64,000 nt of DNA from Saccharomycopsis fibuligera x Saccharomycopsis cf. fibuligera. Taxonomy: Eukaryota > Ascomycota > Saccharomycetes > Ascoideales > Saccharomycopsidaceae. This document shows, one piece after another, positions 1 through 9,974 of this stretch. A program made the translations under genes and the position numbers. Numbering within the stretch: position 1 is the first letter of the stretch; each line of letters begins with the position of its first letter. The notes under the pieces are model-generated. The model did not search any database and had not been told where the DNA came from. It was given only the letters and a program-made list of their open reading frames with translations. The stretch spans positions 992,001 through 1,056,000 of the forward strand of contig CP012815.1 of the NCBI GenBank assembly GCA_001936135.1, written 5' to 3'.

Positions 1-1
1 G

Positions 2-196
2 TCTGTCGGTGTTTTCTTCGCCTCAGTGGGCCCTGCTTCTTATGTTGTATCTTTGGCCAATGATGATGAAATTGTTGGGGTGGTGGCACCCGAAGGTAAT
101 GAGAATGCTCCAGAGGAAAAAGCCCCCTTGGATGAAGTTTCGGAAATTGATAAGGAGAAAGTAATTGAAAATGTGACAGAGAAGAATGTGATTTAA
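2..196 (+). CDS. 3' end of an unidentified protein (partial)
   Basis: An open frame runs in from the left edge and stops with TAA at 194-196, leaving 64 C-terminal residues. The first 18 or so are hydrophobic and small (VGVFFASVGPASYVVSLA), which could be the end of a last membrane segment. The rest is an acidic, charged tail rich in Glu, Lys and Val, ending EKNVI. Codon choice (TTG for Leu, no CTG) resembles the neighbouring real genes, and the stop is followed by T-rich DNA typical of a yeast 3' end. That pattern suits a transporter with a cytosolic tail, but too little is visible to name a family. It converges on KIN3. Confidence 0.6.
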   Translation, partial: SVGVFFASVGPASYVVSLANDDEIVGVVAPEGNENAPEEKAPLDEVSEIDKEKVIENVTEKNVI

Positions 197-860
197 GCGT
201 TGTTTTGCTTAATTAGTTTTTTTGTGCTTGCTTTTTTTTTCGAAAACCATATTATTTTATTATGTTTGTTTTTTTATAGAGTCTTCAAGATAAATATTGG
301 TTTTTATAATTTCTTGTTTGATATTTCGTTTAATATTTATGTTTAGATTCCCTAGATTGTAATTCATGTAAGTTTAAAAATTCAGCGTCGAAATATGTTA
401 CTTATTGTTCTCCAAAGATGCTATTCCTTCCAGTAAGCTCCAATATGGGAGACCACCATTGCATTAATGCAATATATAACTGTTCATGGCGCAATTACTA
501 CGGTCCAGCAAACCTTTTAAACATGAATATTGTACTTATTAAAAAACCATTAAATAATAGCTTTGTCTACAGACTAAGCATATATATGAGAAGTAAACGG
601 AAGAATAGGGAGAAATGATACAGATAGAAGAGAACAAAATGGTGCAACATTAAATGATTGGAAGTGAAACAAGATAATGTCATTTAACACGAAATAAATC
701 ACATACTAAGTAATAAGAAAAACCCCAATGCCAGATCAACCAGTCAGACCAAAACAAATAAAAACAAAAAAAGAGAAAACCATCAAATGAAACAAATGTA
801 AATATTTTAGATAATAAAGAGAAAAAGTTTGACAAGAACTAAATAAAAAATAATATCAAC
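197..860. other. Convergent intergenic region
   Basis: This is 664 bp between the stop of the partial left-edge gene and the stop of KIN3. It is AT-rich with T tracts early and A-rich stretches late, as expected for two converging 3' ends. No RNA gene or convincing ORF is seen. Confidence 0.6.
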
Positions 861-2867
861 TTATAGATCAGTATTGAACGTTCTTAAGAACGGACTTGGA
901 GTATTTTCTTCATAAAACTCATTATAATATTTCTTCTTCTTTGTCAAATGGGCATTATTTGCATGAGTTGCCTTATTCAACACATTATTCCCATTCATGT
1001 TCAAGTTTTGACTTCCTGTTACTGCGCCATAAATGTTTGGATTCCCAGTAACACCTCCACCAATACCGCCACCTGGTGCAGCAGCGGTTAACAAGGTGAT
1101 GAAGTTCTCATCATTAGCGCTTAACGCCTTGCCTTTGAATCTCTTGTTTATGTATTTTTGTGTAGCTGAGCTAGCATTATTGTGGTCATAGTATTCTTGA
1201 GAGCCGGAATTAGTTGCTGCAGATGAGGTATTAGCACCACTTACTGGCCCATTATGCTGCTTTAGTATATTAGAATTTGAGATGCTATTGTTGCTGCTAT
1301 TGTTGTATTTTCTCTGTTGTTGTGCACCAACTGTGTATAAGTGATCATACACGTCTTTGGGGCCTTTCCCTTTAGCCATTAATGATAACATTGCCAACTC
1401 GTTAGCAAGACTATTACTTTTACTGCTGCTAGGACTACTAGGAGCAGTGTTATTAGTAGTGGTAGCGGCAGTACCGGTCGCTGCTGCCACTTGCTCAATT
1501 ATCAGCTGCATGAACTGTGGCTGTTGAAGTAAGAATTTGATGCGACTGTTCACTTCTTGTTCAACGACGTATTGAAATTCTTTCTGATACATTGTTCTTG
1601 TTTGTTCAAGCTCACTTTCCATATTCTTTTTATGATAGCTTAGTTCTTGGTCAATATGTTCGCTTAATTGCTCAGTAAGCCTTTCTCTTTCTTGCAATAG
1701 CATGTTTTCCTTGAGTTTCAAGTTACGTTCCATGATGGAGATTTTCTGCTGTTTGGCATTTAACTCAAGCTCTTTGCGAAATATCTTGACAGAAATTTCT
1801 TGAAGCAACAAGTATGAAGATGGTCTATCTGTGATATCCACCATAATGCATGCATTAATAGTTAAACGTAGCTTTTGAGAATAATGTTTAGGGATAGGTG
1901 GAAATTTCCCGTCTTTGATTTTGGTTTGTAACTGTAAATGTGTCTTTGCCTGAAATGGTGGATGTAATGCGCAAAGCTCATACATTACACACCCAAGTGA
2001 CCATATATCACTCAATGGCGTATACGGCTTGTCCATGAGAACTTCTGGGCTCATATAATATGGTGTGCCAACATATGTAGTGGCAAAATCACTTTCCAGA
2101 AGAAGTAACTTGGCGAGACCAAAATCCCCAAGCTTCACAGCATTATCATCCTTGAGAAGAAAGACATTATCTGGCTTGATATCACGGTGGATAACAATCA
2201 TCTCATTGTTCACCACCAGAGGTTCATGATCACCATTGATACTGTATTTGTATTGATTACCGCCGTTTTTGTCATTTTTGTGACGGTATCTTCTGCGCCT
2301 TATTCTGTGATTATCGTCATTATTATCATCCAAGTCATCTAGTGCATCATCTTCTTCGTTGCCTCCATCTTGATCATCGCTATCGCTGTCATCATTATTG
2401 CCGCTGCTGTCTTTATCTGATCCATTTTCTGCATCATCATCAGTTTGAAAAATATTTCTTAACGGCGGAGGATCAACGCCATAATGGCACCGATACAAAG
2501 CCATGATAAGTTGGGTAAATATACTCCAAACAATATTCTCCGGCACATATTCGTGACTTTTCTTATAGTTTTTGATAATTTGGCTCATATCACCACCATC
2601 ACAATATTCCATATACAAGTACACCATATGCTCTTCTGGAATATGCTCATGATAAATGTATTCGACAATATTTGGATGGTTTAATGAACCCAAGATACGA
2701 AATTCGTCAATTAGCTGAGATCTTTCTTTTGGATTCATGTGAATATAAGATATTTCTTTACGAACACAAAGGCGGCCATCACTTACTCTTCTCACTTTGC
2801 GCACATTGCCAAAAGATCCTCGGCCGATAAGTTCTAAAACTTCGAATTTTTGGGTGTTGTAGCTCAT
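861..2867 (-). CDS. KIN3: NIMA-family serine/threonine kinase Kin3
   Basis: This is a 668-residue protein kinase of the NIMA/Nek family, which acts in mitosis and the DNA damage response. The glycine loop GRGSFG is at 15-20, the catalytic HRDIKPDN begins at H227, DFG is at 248-250, followed by VGTPYYMSPEV. The segment ALYRCHYGVDPP before the catalytic loop is typical of yeast Kin3. Between it and HRD lies an insert of about 80 residues rich in Asp, Glu and Asn; S. cerevisiae Kin3 has only a short linker here. After the kinase domain comes a coiled coil (about 370-470), then an Asn/Ser/Gly-rich tail to the C-terminus. S. cerevisiae Kin3 is about 435 residues, so this copy is much longer because of the insert and tail. 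The start ATG directly precedes conserved kinase sequence. Confidence 0.93.
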   Translation of the reverse strand: MSYNTQKFEVLELIGRGSFGNVRKVRRVSDGRLCVRKEISYIHMNPKERSQLIDEFRILGSLNHPNIVEYIYHEHIPEEHMVYLYMEYCDGGDMSQIIKNYKKSHEYVPENIVWSIFTQLIMALYRCHYGVDPPPLRNIFQTDDDAENGSDKDSSGNNDDSDSDDQDGGNEEDDALDDLDDNNDDNHRIRRRRYRHKNDKNGGNQYKYSINGDHEPLVVNNEMIVIHRDIKPDNVFLLKDDNAVKLGDFGLAKLLLLESDFATTYVGTPYYMSPEVLMDKPYTPLSDIWSLGCVMYELCALHPPFQAKTHLQLQTKIKDGKFPPIPKHYSQKLRLTINACIMVDITDRPSSYLLLQEISVKIFRKELELNAKQQKISIMERNLKLKENMLLQERERLTEQLSEHIDQELSYHKKNMESELEQTRTMYQKEFQYVVEQEVNSRIKFLLQQPQFMQLIIEQVAAATGTAATTTNNTAPSSPSSSKSNSLANELAMLSLMAKGKGPKDVYDHLYTVGAQQQRKYNNSSNNSISNSNILKQHNGPVSGANTSSAATNSGSQEYYDHNNASSATQKYINKRFKGKALSANDENFITLLTAAAPGGGIGGGVTGNPNIYGAVTGSQNLNMNGNNVLNKATHANNAHLTKKKKYYNEFYEENTPSPFLRTFNTDL

Positions 2868-4445
2868 TTGTTGCTCAAGTTGTTGACTAGGAGGGAAGAG
2901 AAGATCAAACAGAAGCTAACCGAAGGGTTCATGTAGATTCTGTCAGCGAGTGCGTATTTGTCAAATAATGAGTATGCAAAAAGATGAGCAACGAGATGTT
3001 AAATGCTATATGTGCCCTTTTTTGAAAGTATTTGAAAAGGTGGTTTCAAAATTGTGGATGAATAAATTAAACGTATGTGCTAATGGCGAGAAACAGTGGA
3101 CTTATTGATTGTTGGTTGTTGGTTGTTGATGAAAAATTTAAACAATGATAATAGTAAATGTGTGTGAGTGAATGGATGCGATAAAAGCAGGGGCAAAAGC
3201 AAATTGGTCCCTTTTCGAGGATCCAAAGATGGAAAATTGATTGCCTATGGATAGGAGAAATAGGGGAACTTTTGTTCAACTTTTTGTATTGATATTAACC
3301 GCCACAGCTGGTTATCAGAATGCACTTTTGAATTGAGTTTGAGGCTGAAAATGGCTTAGTTGTCAATTAAAAAACAAACGAGAATAATTGTGTGTGTTCT
3401 AATTTCTGAATTATTTTTTTTTTCTTGTTGGCTTTGTTAGTTAACCAAAGTTCTAAATGATTGTAAAGCAACTTGGTAATGAGTTCACGTTGCTCCAAAT
3501 GAGTGTATAAAGCATAATCAAGAATTAGAACAACTCAGAAAAAAAAAAATAAAAAAATAAACGTTTTACTAGTGTTGTACATTCGTTTCCATAAATGGTT
3601 AAACGTAAACATTTGACACTGTTTTTTGATTACCTTTTTCCGTTTCCAGACTTGCTTCCAACTTTTCTGCATATTTACTGCAACTTTTACACTTTTGGTG
3701 ATGGGTGCGCGTATGTGTGCATTATAGCGCGTTTGCTACTAAAAAAAAAAAAGGTCACAAATGGAAACACAGTTTGAATATTATTCTCCAGTGTATTTGA
3801 GTATTATATATACAATTATTAAGCTAATGAACCGACTTCTAACAACAGAATGCGTACTGTGGATGCAACTAACTGTAGTAGCAATTTGCAAAGTCTTGGA
3901 AAGCCAGTCAAGCTGGATGTATTATAATGGACTGTCCGCATGTTTTGTACCACTTTGAGATTCTTCTAATATCAGTTGGCGACATACTCAGCAGAGCAGG
4001 AAAAGCAAGTATAATGATTTTCAGTGTATTATATGTCGTTATTAAAATTAAACCGTAATTTATGTTTGACTCAAGTTACTGGAATGTAGACATGGTTCAT
4101 ATATTCACGTATTTGTCATAAAGCTGGCTAAAGCGTAGTAATAACCAAATGGGAAAAAAATGTCCACATATATAGTACAGACAATAAAACAAGAAAGTAA
4201 GAGGACTAACAAATATGTTGGTTGTATAATAGAGAATAACAATGCAGAGAGTATAAAGGAAAAAGTAAAATTATATGCTCGGAGAAATAAAACAACAGAT
4301 ATAAGATGCAAAACTTCAAATTATGAAGTTATTGAGAATAGAATGGCAAAATTTGGTCAAAACCAAAAAAGAGAACTAAAGTAAATGAAGCAAGTAGTAA
4401 GAAGAAAATGAGCTATTTGACTTAATTTGAACAATGAAACAAAAA
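2868..4445. other. KIN3 upstream region and 3' flank of the PDC gene
   Basis: This 1.58 kb is noncoding as far as I can tell. It holds the KIN3 promoter (reading leftwards) and the 3' flank of the decarboxylase gene. Short A and T runs are present (3541-3560, 3740-3752). The small open frames here show no family resemblance. Confidence 0.5.
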
Positions 4446-6242
4446 TTACTTTTTACCCATAGCCATAGCATCAAATCTCCATGGAGTATCCAACTTGTCC
4501 AAAATAACTTCATATAATTGAATTCTTTCTTGTTTGGCCAAGGTTTCATCCTTCAAAGTTGCCACCAATTCTTCCTTAGTAGCCACTTTTTTGGAGAAAG
4601 TTTTACCTTTAACATCACCAAAAGTCTTGAAAATGTTACACCAGTCCCAATCTGGTTGAATATCATTGTATTCCTCTTCAGCACCATGAATAATTCTTTC
4701 AACAGTGTACCCATTATTATTCAAAAGGAAAACAGTTGGTTTGATATCATGTCTCATATAAGTAGCGAATTCTTGAATTGTCATTTGTGCACTACCGTCA
4801 CCTTCAAAAAGAATCAATCTGCCCTCGTAGTTCTTGTCCTTCATGGCAATACCGACACCCAAAGTAGCAGGCAACGCATAACCAATAGACAAGTAGAATG
4901 ATTGAGCCAAAAAGGTACAACCTTTTGGAAGTCTGATATCACCAAAGGCAAATTGGAAAGAACAGGTCTCACTAAAAACCACATCATTTGGTTGGAGGTA
5001 CTCTTGAACTTGCTCAGCCAAAAATGTTTCGGAAATATCAGCTTTAGATTCACGTTTGATGATAGTGTTGATACCCACTGGACGAACAGGATTAGGCACT
5101 TTAGCAACATCCAAATGTTTTAACATTTGTTCAAGAACATTAGCAAAATGCACGTCTCTGAAAACCTTGGCGCCAACTTTAATGTAATGTGGGGTCAACA
5201 AAATCAAAGTATCTTGGTTAAAGTTTTGAGAGTATTGACCAGTATTGGTTTCAGCCAAGTAAGAACCAAAATGCAAAACGCAGTCGCTAGATTCAACAGC
5301 ATCTTGAACACCTGGGTTGGAATGACTACCATTGTAATCAGCAATGTAGGACTCGTTGGATTCATCAAGGGCAGATTTACCCATTGGAGTAGAGTAGTTG
5401 TTAATTTGGGTCTTGGTGACAAATTCTCTAAGCAAATGAGAAACGTGGAAACGGTCAGTCAAGATATCACCAACAATAACTGGATTGGAGGAATGGTACA
5501 ATGCTTCAAGAATGTTTTTAGCGATGGTTTCTGAAAGTTCAGGATTAGCATCTTGCACTTCGGTTTGCAATTTGTAGCTGGTCAATCTGTCACTGCTAAC
5601 TAACTTGTCTTGCAAATCAATTGGCAAAAATAAGTAACCAGGTCTAGCATTAGCAACAATTTTTTCCAACAAAGAATCGATTTGTTTGATACCTTCTTCA
5701 ACAGTGTCAACAGATTCCTTGGCAATACAGACGCCATCCACCAATTTTTCATAAACACGGTGATCTGGAATAACATCGTATGGATCTCTAGTAGGAACCA
5801 AATGGTGAACTTGACCAGGAGCGGTTTTTTTATGAGTTGGAGAAGTACCAACTATGTGCAAAACTGGAACATATTCAGCAAAAGCGCCGGAAATACCATT
5901 GATGGCACTAAGTTCGCCAACGCCAAAAGTAGTAATGACTACACCTGGAGTACGAGAAAATCTGGCATAACCATCGGCGGCATAAGCAGCATTCAACTCA
6001 TTGCAAGTACCAATCCATTTCATGTCCTCGACAGGTCTGATGTGATCCAACAAGTTCAAGTTGAAGTCACCAGGGACACCAAAGATGGATTTGGTGCCGA
6101 GTTGGCGCACTCTGCGAAAGACATACTCGCCAAATGGGATCATGTTGGAGGATTGAGCAGCGGCTGGAGCAGCAATAGCTTCAGGAGCGGAGGACACAGA
6201 GATATTGTCGTCACGGAAAATTGGATTAGGAACAGGAACCAT
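4446..6242 (-). CDS. Pyruvate decarboxylase family (TPP-dependent 2-oxoacid decarboxylase)
   Basis: It decarboxylates a 2-oxoacid, most likely pyruvate to acetaldehyde, using thiamine diphosphate and Mg. From the ATG at 6242 it is 598 residues. The frame is open further upstream but without an ATG. Residues matching yeast Pdc1 catalytic positions are intact: D59 in VPGDFN (Asp28), E82 in CNELNAAYAADGY (Glu51), the His pair at 146-147 (114/115), and NNNGYTVERIIHG with the second catalytic Glu. The TPP motif GDGSAQMT is present. Relative to Pdc1 (563 residues) there is about 31 extra N-terminal residues, Ala/Pro-rich. The core is diverged from typical Pdc1/Pdc11, for example the His pair sits in GQVHHLVPTRDP. 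It may be a second paralogue of the PDC12 kind or an ARO10-like enzyme; substrate is inferred. Confidence 0.88.
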   Translation of the reverse strand: MVPVPNPIFRDDNISVSSAPEAIAAPAAAQSSNMIPFGEYVFRRVRQLGTKSIFGVPGDFNLNLLDHIRPVEDMKWIGTCNELNAAYAADGYARFSRTPGVVITTFGVGELSAINGISGAFAEYVPVLHIVGTSPTHKKTAPGQVHHLVPTRDPYDVIPDHRVYEKLVDGVCIAKESVDTVEEGIKQIDSLLEKIVANARPGYLFLPIDLQDKLVSSDRLTSYKLQTEVQDANPELSETIAKNILEALYHSSNPVIVGDILTDRFHVSHLLREFVTKTQINNYSTPMGKSALDESNESYIADYNGSHSNPGVQDAVESSDCVLHFGSYLAETNTGQYSQNFNQDTLILLTPHYIKVGAKVFRDVHFANVLEQMLKHLDVAKVPNPVRPVGINTIIKRESKADISETFLAEQVQEYLQPNDVVFSETCSFQFAFGDIRLPKGCTFLAQSFYLSIGYALPATLGVGIAMKDKNYEGRLILFEGDGSAQMTIQEFATYMRHDIKPTVFLLNNNGYTVERIIHGAEEEYNDIQPDWDWCNIFKTFGDVKGKTFSKKVATKEELVATLKDETLAKQERIQLYEVILDKLDTPWRFDAMAMGKK

Positions 6243-6354
6243 AGTGGAATGTGATAATTTGCGAATGTGGTAGTATAAAGAAGGAGAGAAACAGTATCCA
6301 AACACGAAAGCCTTGGTGGAATAAAAAGAAGCGCCAATGAGGAAAATGAGGAGT

Positions 6355-6361
6355 ATTTATA
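6355..6361 (-). promoter_or_regulatory. TATA box of the decarboxylase gene
   Basis: TATAAAT on the minus strand lies 113 bp upstream of the chosen ATG at 6242, good spacing for a yeast TATA promoter. It supports transcription starting downstream of 6355. Confidence 0.5.
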
Positions 6362-6672
6362 ACTATTTCTTGGACTTGGATGTTGAGGAAACACGGGAAA
6401 TGCTGGGGATTCTGGCTATTCACGGAGATGACGCATGAACCGCTAGTATGGGTCGGAGGCCAGTGAAATGTCTGAGACCTCAACACAAACAGAAACCACA
6501 GTTCACTGAATTTACACAGCACTGAGCACACTACAGGGCGAAACAAAAAATATGTGATTCTAGTCAATAATATCGTGGCCCTTGTATAATCAAGACACCA
6601 GGTTGAGGAAAGACAGGCAACACGTTACTCTCTAATGTAGAATCACCAGCTTGGAATACAGTAACGCATCAG

Positions 6673-6871
6673 TCGGCTATGTGCTAGAGCAGAACCACTT
6701 ATCCTTTGTCTGCCCAACTATAATCGACCTCCTCGGCTACTGAATAGCTTCTCGGTAAACATATTGGAAAACAGGAGAAGCTTGAGGTCATCCTCAAAAT
6801 ATTTTGTTGTGCGTATTGTGTATTACAGTACAAAAACAAAGTGTTCTCGGCTATGCATGGTACTTCGGCTA
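6673..6871 (+). promoter_or_regulatory. Four TCGGCTA motifs in the decarboxylase promoter
   Basis: TCGGCTA occurs at 6673-6679, 6733-6739, 6847-6853 and 6865-6871, all in the same orientation, 430-630 bp upstream of the decarboxylase ATG. The CGG core is of the type bound by Zn2Cys6 regulators. Role is inferred from repetition only. Confidence 0.4.
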
Positions 6872-7338
6872 ATAGCGGTAATGAAAAGTTTTCTCTGTTA
6901 GTATGCGGCAATCGCGATTTTAGCTACACGAATGACCTCCAAGGAGGTTAAAGTACTTTGAGGACTTTACCGAAAATGACCACCAGTCCTCGGGCAAGGC
7001 TAGCTAGATACTTGCTAAGGAGGTAGCTATTGCCGTTCCTTGGGAATTATCAAGGGGCGGTCGTTTGCTAGGCTAAAAGCGTAGTGTTCTAAGTGTACAG
7101 TAGTACTATACGTGAGAATCCAGATGGATTAGCTTTTATATGTTTGTTTTAAGCAACGTTTCAAATTGAAATAGGATTATACAGAAATTTTATTATGGTA
7201 TCCTTTGACTTCTTTAAGAGTCGATAAAGATAAAGATCTTATCATTTGAAATTTTGTTGACTATAAGCTGATAAACTTTCCAATCGTAAAAAACATGACA
7301 AAAGCTTAACAGAAAAACCTTCCAATAATAAAATTCCT

Positions 7339-7690
7339 TCAAACCTTTTCACTCAAACCTTTTAAGCAGCAATATGTAAAACTCAAAATTGTATTTGGAA
7401 AACTTTCAGTGTATTGATGTCCCCTTTTATTACAAATAAAGTCTAATATTGGGATAACATCCTTCAATACAGTTCGTTTTGCCAAGCTCCAGTTTCCTGT
7501 GGCTCTAAGGCTTTCTCCAAAGAAGCATACAATATGAAGTGACCACAATATAAAACAGTTGTCATTTCCCGTTAACTTATACCATCTCTCGTCAATTTCA
7601 GCAGCAATTCCAAAATGATACGTGGATATTACATCAAATTGATCCACACCAGTACTCAAAATACCACAAACAGTTTTCCTTTTAGATTTA
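7339..7690 (-). pseudogene. Unassigned open stretch, possible gene relic
   Basis: About 118 codons are open on the minus strand with no ATG at the left end of the frame. The translation is not low-complexity and looks protein-like: it is rich in Trp, Cys, Phe and Gly, with phrases such as GIAAEIDERWYKL, ESLRATGNWSLA and DFICNKRGHQ. It is bounded by stops on both sides. I do not recognise the family. It could be the degraded tail of a regulator, or chance. Confidence 0.25.
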
Positions 7691-8942
7691 CCTGCAGAAG
7701 TAGTTTTTCAAATCCTCTAATATATTCTATGAAAATGTTTTAATCAGTTGAACCGAATAAGGTAGTTAATTGTCGTGTATGAGCTAAATGCTAAAAGTTT
7801 TATCTGTACTTCAGGCTTATATGTCAGATAACTTAATGGTTTACAAGATTGTCCGATAACACAGCTAAAAGGAATAAGAAATTTAAAGCTTTGTTTTAGC
7901 TATCTTCGTATCCTTGAAGGAAGTATGCTAATTCTTTAGAATTTTTAAACGTGAAAAAAGAAAACAGGACTTTTGTATACTCTTTTGAGAGTGCTCAAGA
8001 TCCAGAACATCGATGCTACATAGTTGCTCAATCTTAGAAAACTAATATTTCATAAATATGGTTTCACTACTGTAGATTAAATGATCAATTAACCAAATTT
8101 AAAAAATTAACCATCACCTGTGGCATCATAAAAGAGATTCCAAATTTATCAAAGTTGAATTTCAGCAATAGCCGTATTGAAAAATTACATGCAAAATCTG
8201 TTTCCCAGAATATTTGCAAAAGCTAACTGTATCTTCAATGGGATGCTTTGTTTTAGTTTAAGTGTATTTTGATGGTTCTTTTTTCTCTGCTTCATTATGT
8301 CTAGCCCATTTACAATCATTGCATGGCTTTCGTACGCATTTTCTCTAAATATATTTGAAAAAAAAAATAGATAAATGTTCTTTTTTGAGTATGTATGCTT
8401 TGATTAAGAATATAATCCTAAAACAAGGACCCAAGGCTACGCTGGATCAAGTGTAACTCAATCAGTCTAACAATATGGAACGTGCCGCTTGTATATCTAT
8501 AAAACCAGACTCAAAGAAAGAATATGGTGTAGTTATACTAGTGGCTAGTTTGGCTAGTGTTTTGTACTAGAGTAATTTTTACATAATGGTATGTATGACT
8601 CATGAGGCCACCCTCAGGTGCGCCTGGTTGACATACTATATAAAAGCATTCTGCTGCTCGTGTTTGATTAATCAATTGTTTAGTGTTTATAGAAATGACA
8701 AACTGATGAATTGCAAAAGAGTATCTTATAGCTATATAAGTATAGATTATACTATAATAAATGCAAAGGGTTACCCCCCATATAAGTTTCTGGGTCCATC
8801 GCTTACATAATCGATATTTATGTTTACATGTTTACGTGCTTCAACACTGCTTTGAAGCACTGATCTACTCACTGATGGTGTACTTAATATTCATGATTCA
8901 TCAACTGATCCCACTATTCACTACATAATAAGATTGTATATA

Positions 8943-9974
8943 ATGCCCAAGCAACAAAGACAATCTCAGAGACACTCCTCCCCCTCCTCAAGCTTACAGA
9001 CACACCCATACCACTCCCATTCATACCTTTATGTCAACAACTTCATTGACCATCAAATAAATTATCTTACACAGCCCTTTAAACTTGATTCTAATCTTAT
9101 TGAGTATTTCTCTCAACATAGCAACAGCAATACGTATAATCAAAAACGGTTGCAATCAGCATCACAATCACAAGATTTTACTAAAAAGCTTCGCAAAGCG
9201 TTAGCCAAAATCAATGATGTTCTTGCTGCACATACCCATGAAATTTACTCCAAACAAGCCACTGATAATATTACTCAACAGGTTCTCAACTTGGAAAAAA
9301 GTCGCAAATTACAAGGAGCAACGCAAATCAAATCAGTCAATGATTTTTTCGTGCCGGTGATTGCTGCAAAGTTATTCAACAGTGATCATGATTTGAATGA
9401 TGTTTTAGTTGGTATTCTGGCTTTGCCTGAGGTGAAGCATTTACCTTTCAAGCAATTGAGAAACAACAGTGAGATTTTAACCGAAACAGACAGTAAACAT
9501 ACCAAAGTTGACGACAAGAATGATGGAAGCAGAAAGAATGACAATGAGAATGATGATGATTACGAAAGTGACGATTCAGTAATAGAGATTGAAAACATTG
9601 AGATCAAAGACCTTAAAACTAAACTTCAACAATACGCTCAATTTCGCGCTCAACTCAATGCAAAGAGGATCAAATTGTCCAAATTGCTAAAGAAGTTACA
9701 ATACTACAAAAATCTTAACCAACAGATTAATATGCATTTGTATGGGGCTCCCGTGAATACTACCAATATCAACAGTCAGCAACAATCAGAACCACAACAA
9801 AGAGACACTAGATCCATACAGAGGAACTTAGTCACTTCGCAAAGTGAAGTATTTGATGAGATTGCCAAGCTTAGAGTGAATTTGAGTAAAGTTGTGCCGA
9901 AGTTGGCCAATGCTAAAGATCATGAGAAAGTAAGGCGGCTTGTTTCAAGTGACCGGCATTTGGAATGGCAGTAA
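8943..9974 (+). CDS. NKP1: NKP1/Fta4-like inner kinetochore protein (probable)
   Basis: This is a 343-residue hydrophilic protein; the first ATG of the frame is at 8943. The pattern follows yeast Nkp1 / fission yeast Fta4, a CCAN/Ctf19-complex subunit at centromeres. An N-terminal segment YVNNFIDHQINYL is followed by a helical stretch with SKQATDNITQQVLNLEKSRKLQGA. Then come a short ILALPEVKHLP motif, an acidic low-complexity linker (about 185-215), and a coiled coil starting IEIKDLKTKLQQYAQFRAQL. A last helix IAKLRVNLSKVVPKL sits near the C-terminus. Nkp1 of S. cerevisiae has the same order (ENEL, SKEIYDNESEL, VLKLPQ, coiled coil) in 238 residues; the extra length here is linker. Assignment rests on this pattern alone. 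Confidence 0.5.
   Translation: MPKQQRQSQRHSSPSSSLQTHPYHSHSYLYVNNFIDHQINYLTQPFKLDSNLIEYFSQHSNSNTYNQKRLQSASQSQDFTKKLRKALAKINDVLAAHTHEIYSKQATDNITQQVLNLEKSRKLQGATQIKSVNDFFVPVIAAKLFNSDHDLNDVLVGILALPEVKHLPFKQLRNNSEILTETDSKHTKVDDKNDGSRKNDNENDDDYESDDSVIEIENIEIKDLKTKLQQYAQFRAQLNAKRIKLSKLLKKLQYYKNLNQQINMHLYGAPVNTTNINSQQQSEPQQRDTRSIQRNLVTSQSEVFDEIAKLRVNLSKVVPKLANAKDHEKVRRLVSSDRHLEWQ

Larger units (their letters stand above)
6243..8942. other. Long divergent intergenic region
   Basis: This 2.7 kb separates the decarboxylase gene (leftward) from the NKP1-like gene (rightward). The first 900 bp is GC-richer than the rest and carries TATA and TCGGCTA motifs plus several imperfect inverted repeats at about 6930-7070. 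The remainder is AT-rich. One open stretch on the minus strand (7339-7690) is listed separately. No tRNA was found. Confidence 0.5.

Noticed and set aside
5682-6254. 190-codon frame opposite the decarboxylase
   Set aside because: It is the antisense shadow of a conserved enzyme gene.
6930-7070. tRNA or structured RNA in the inverted-repeat-rich stretch
   Set aside because: Several short inverted repeats exist but no cloverleaf or known RNA motif could be formed.
8586-8810. Possible short exon ATG followed by GTATGT
   Set aside because: A donor-like GTATGT follows the ATG, but no branch point plus acceptor and no conserved downstream exon were found.
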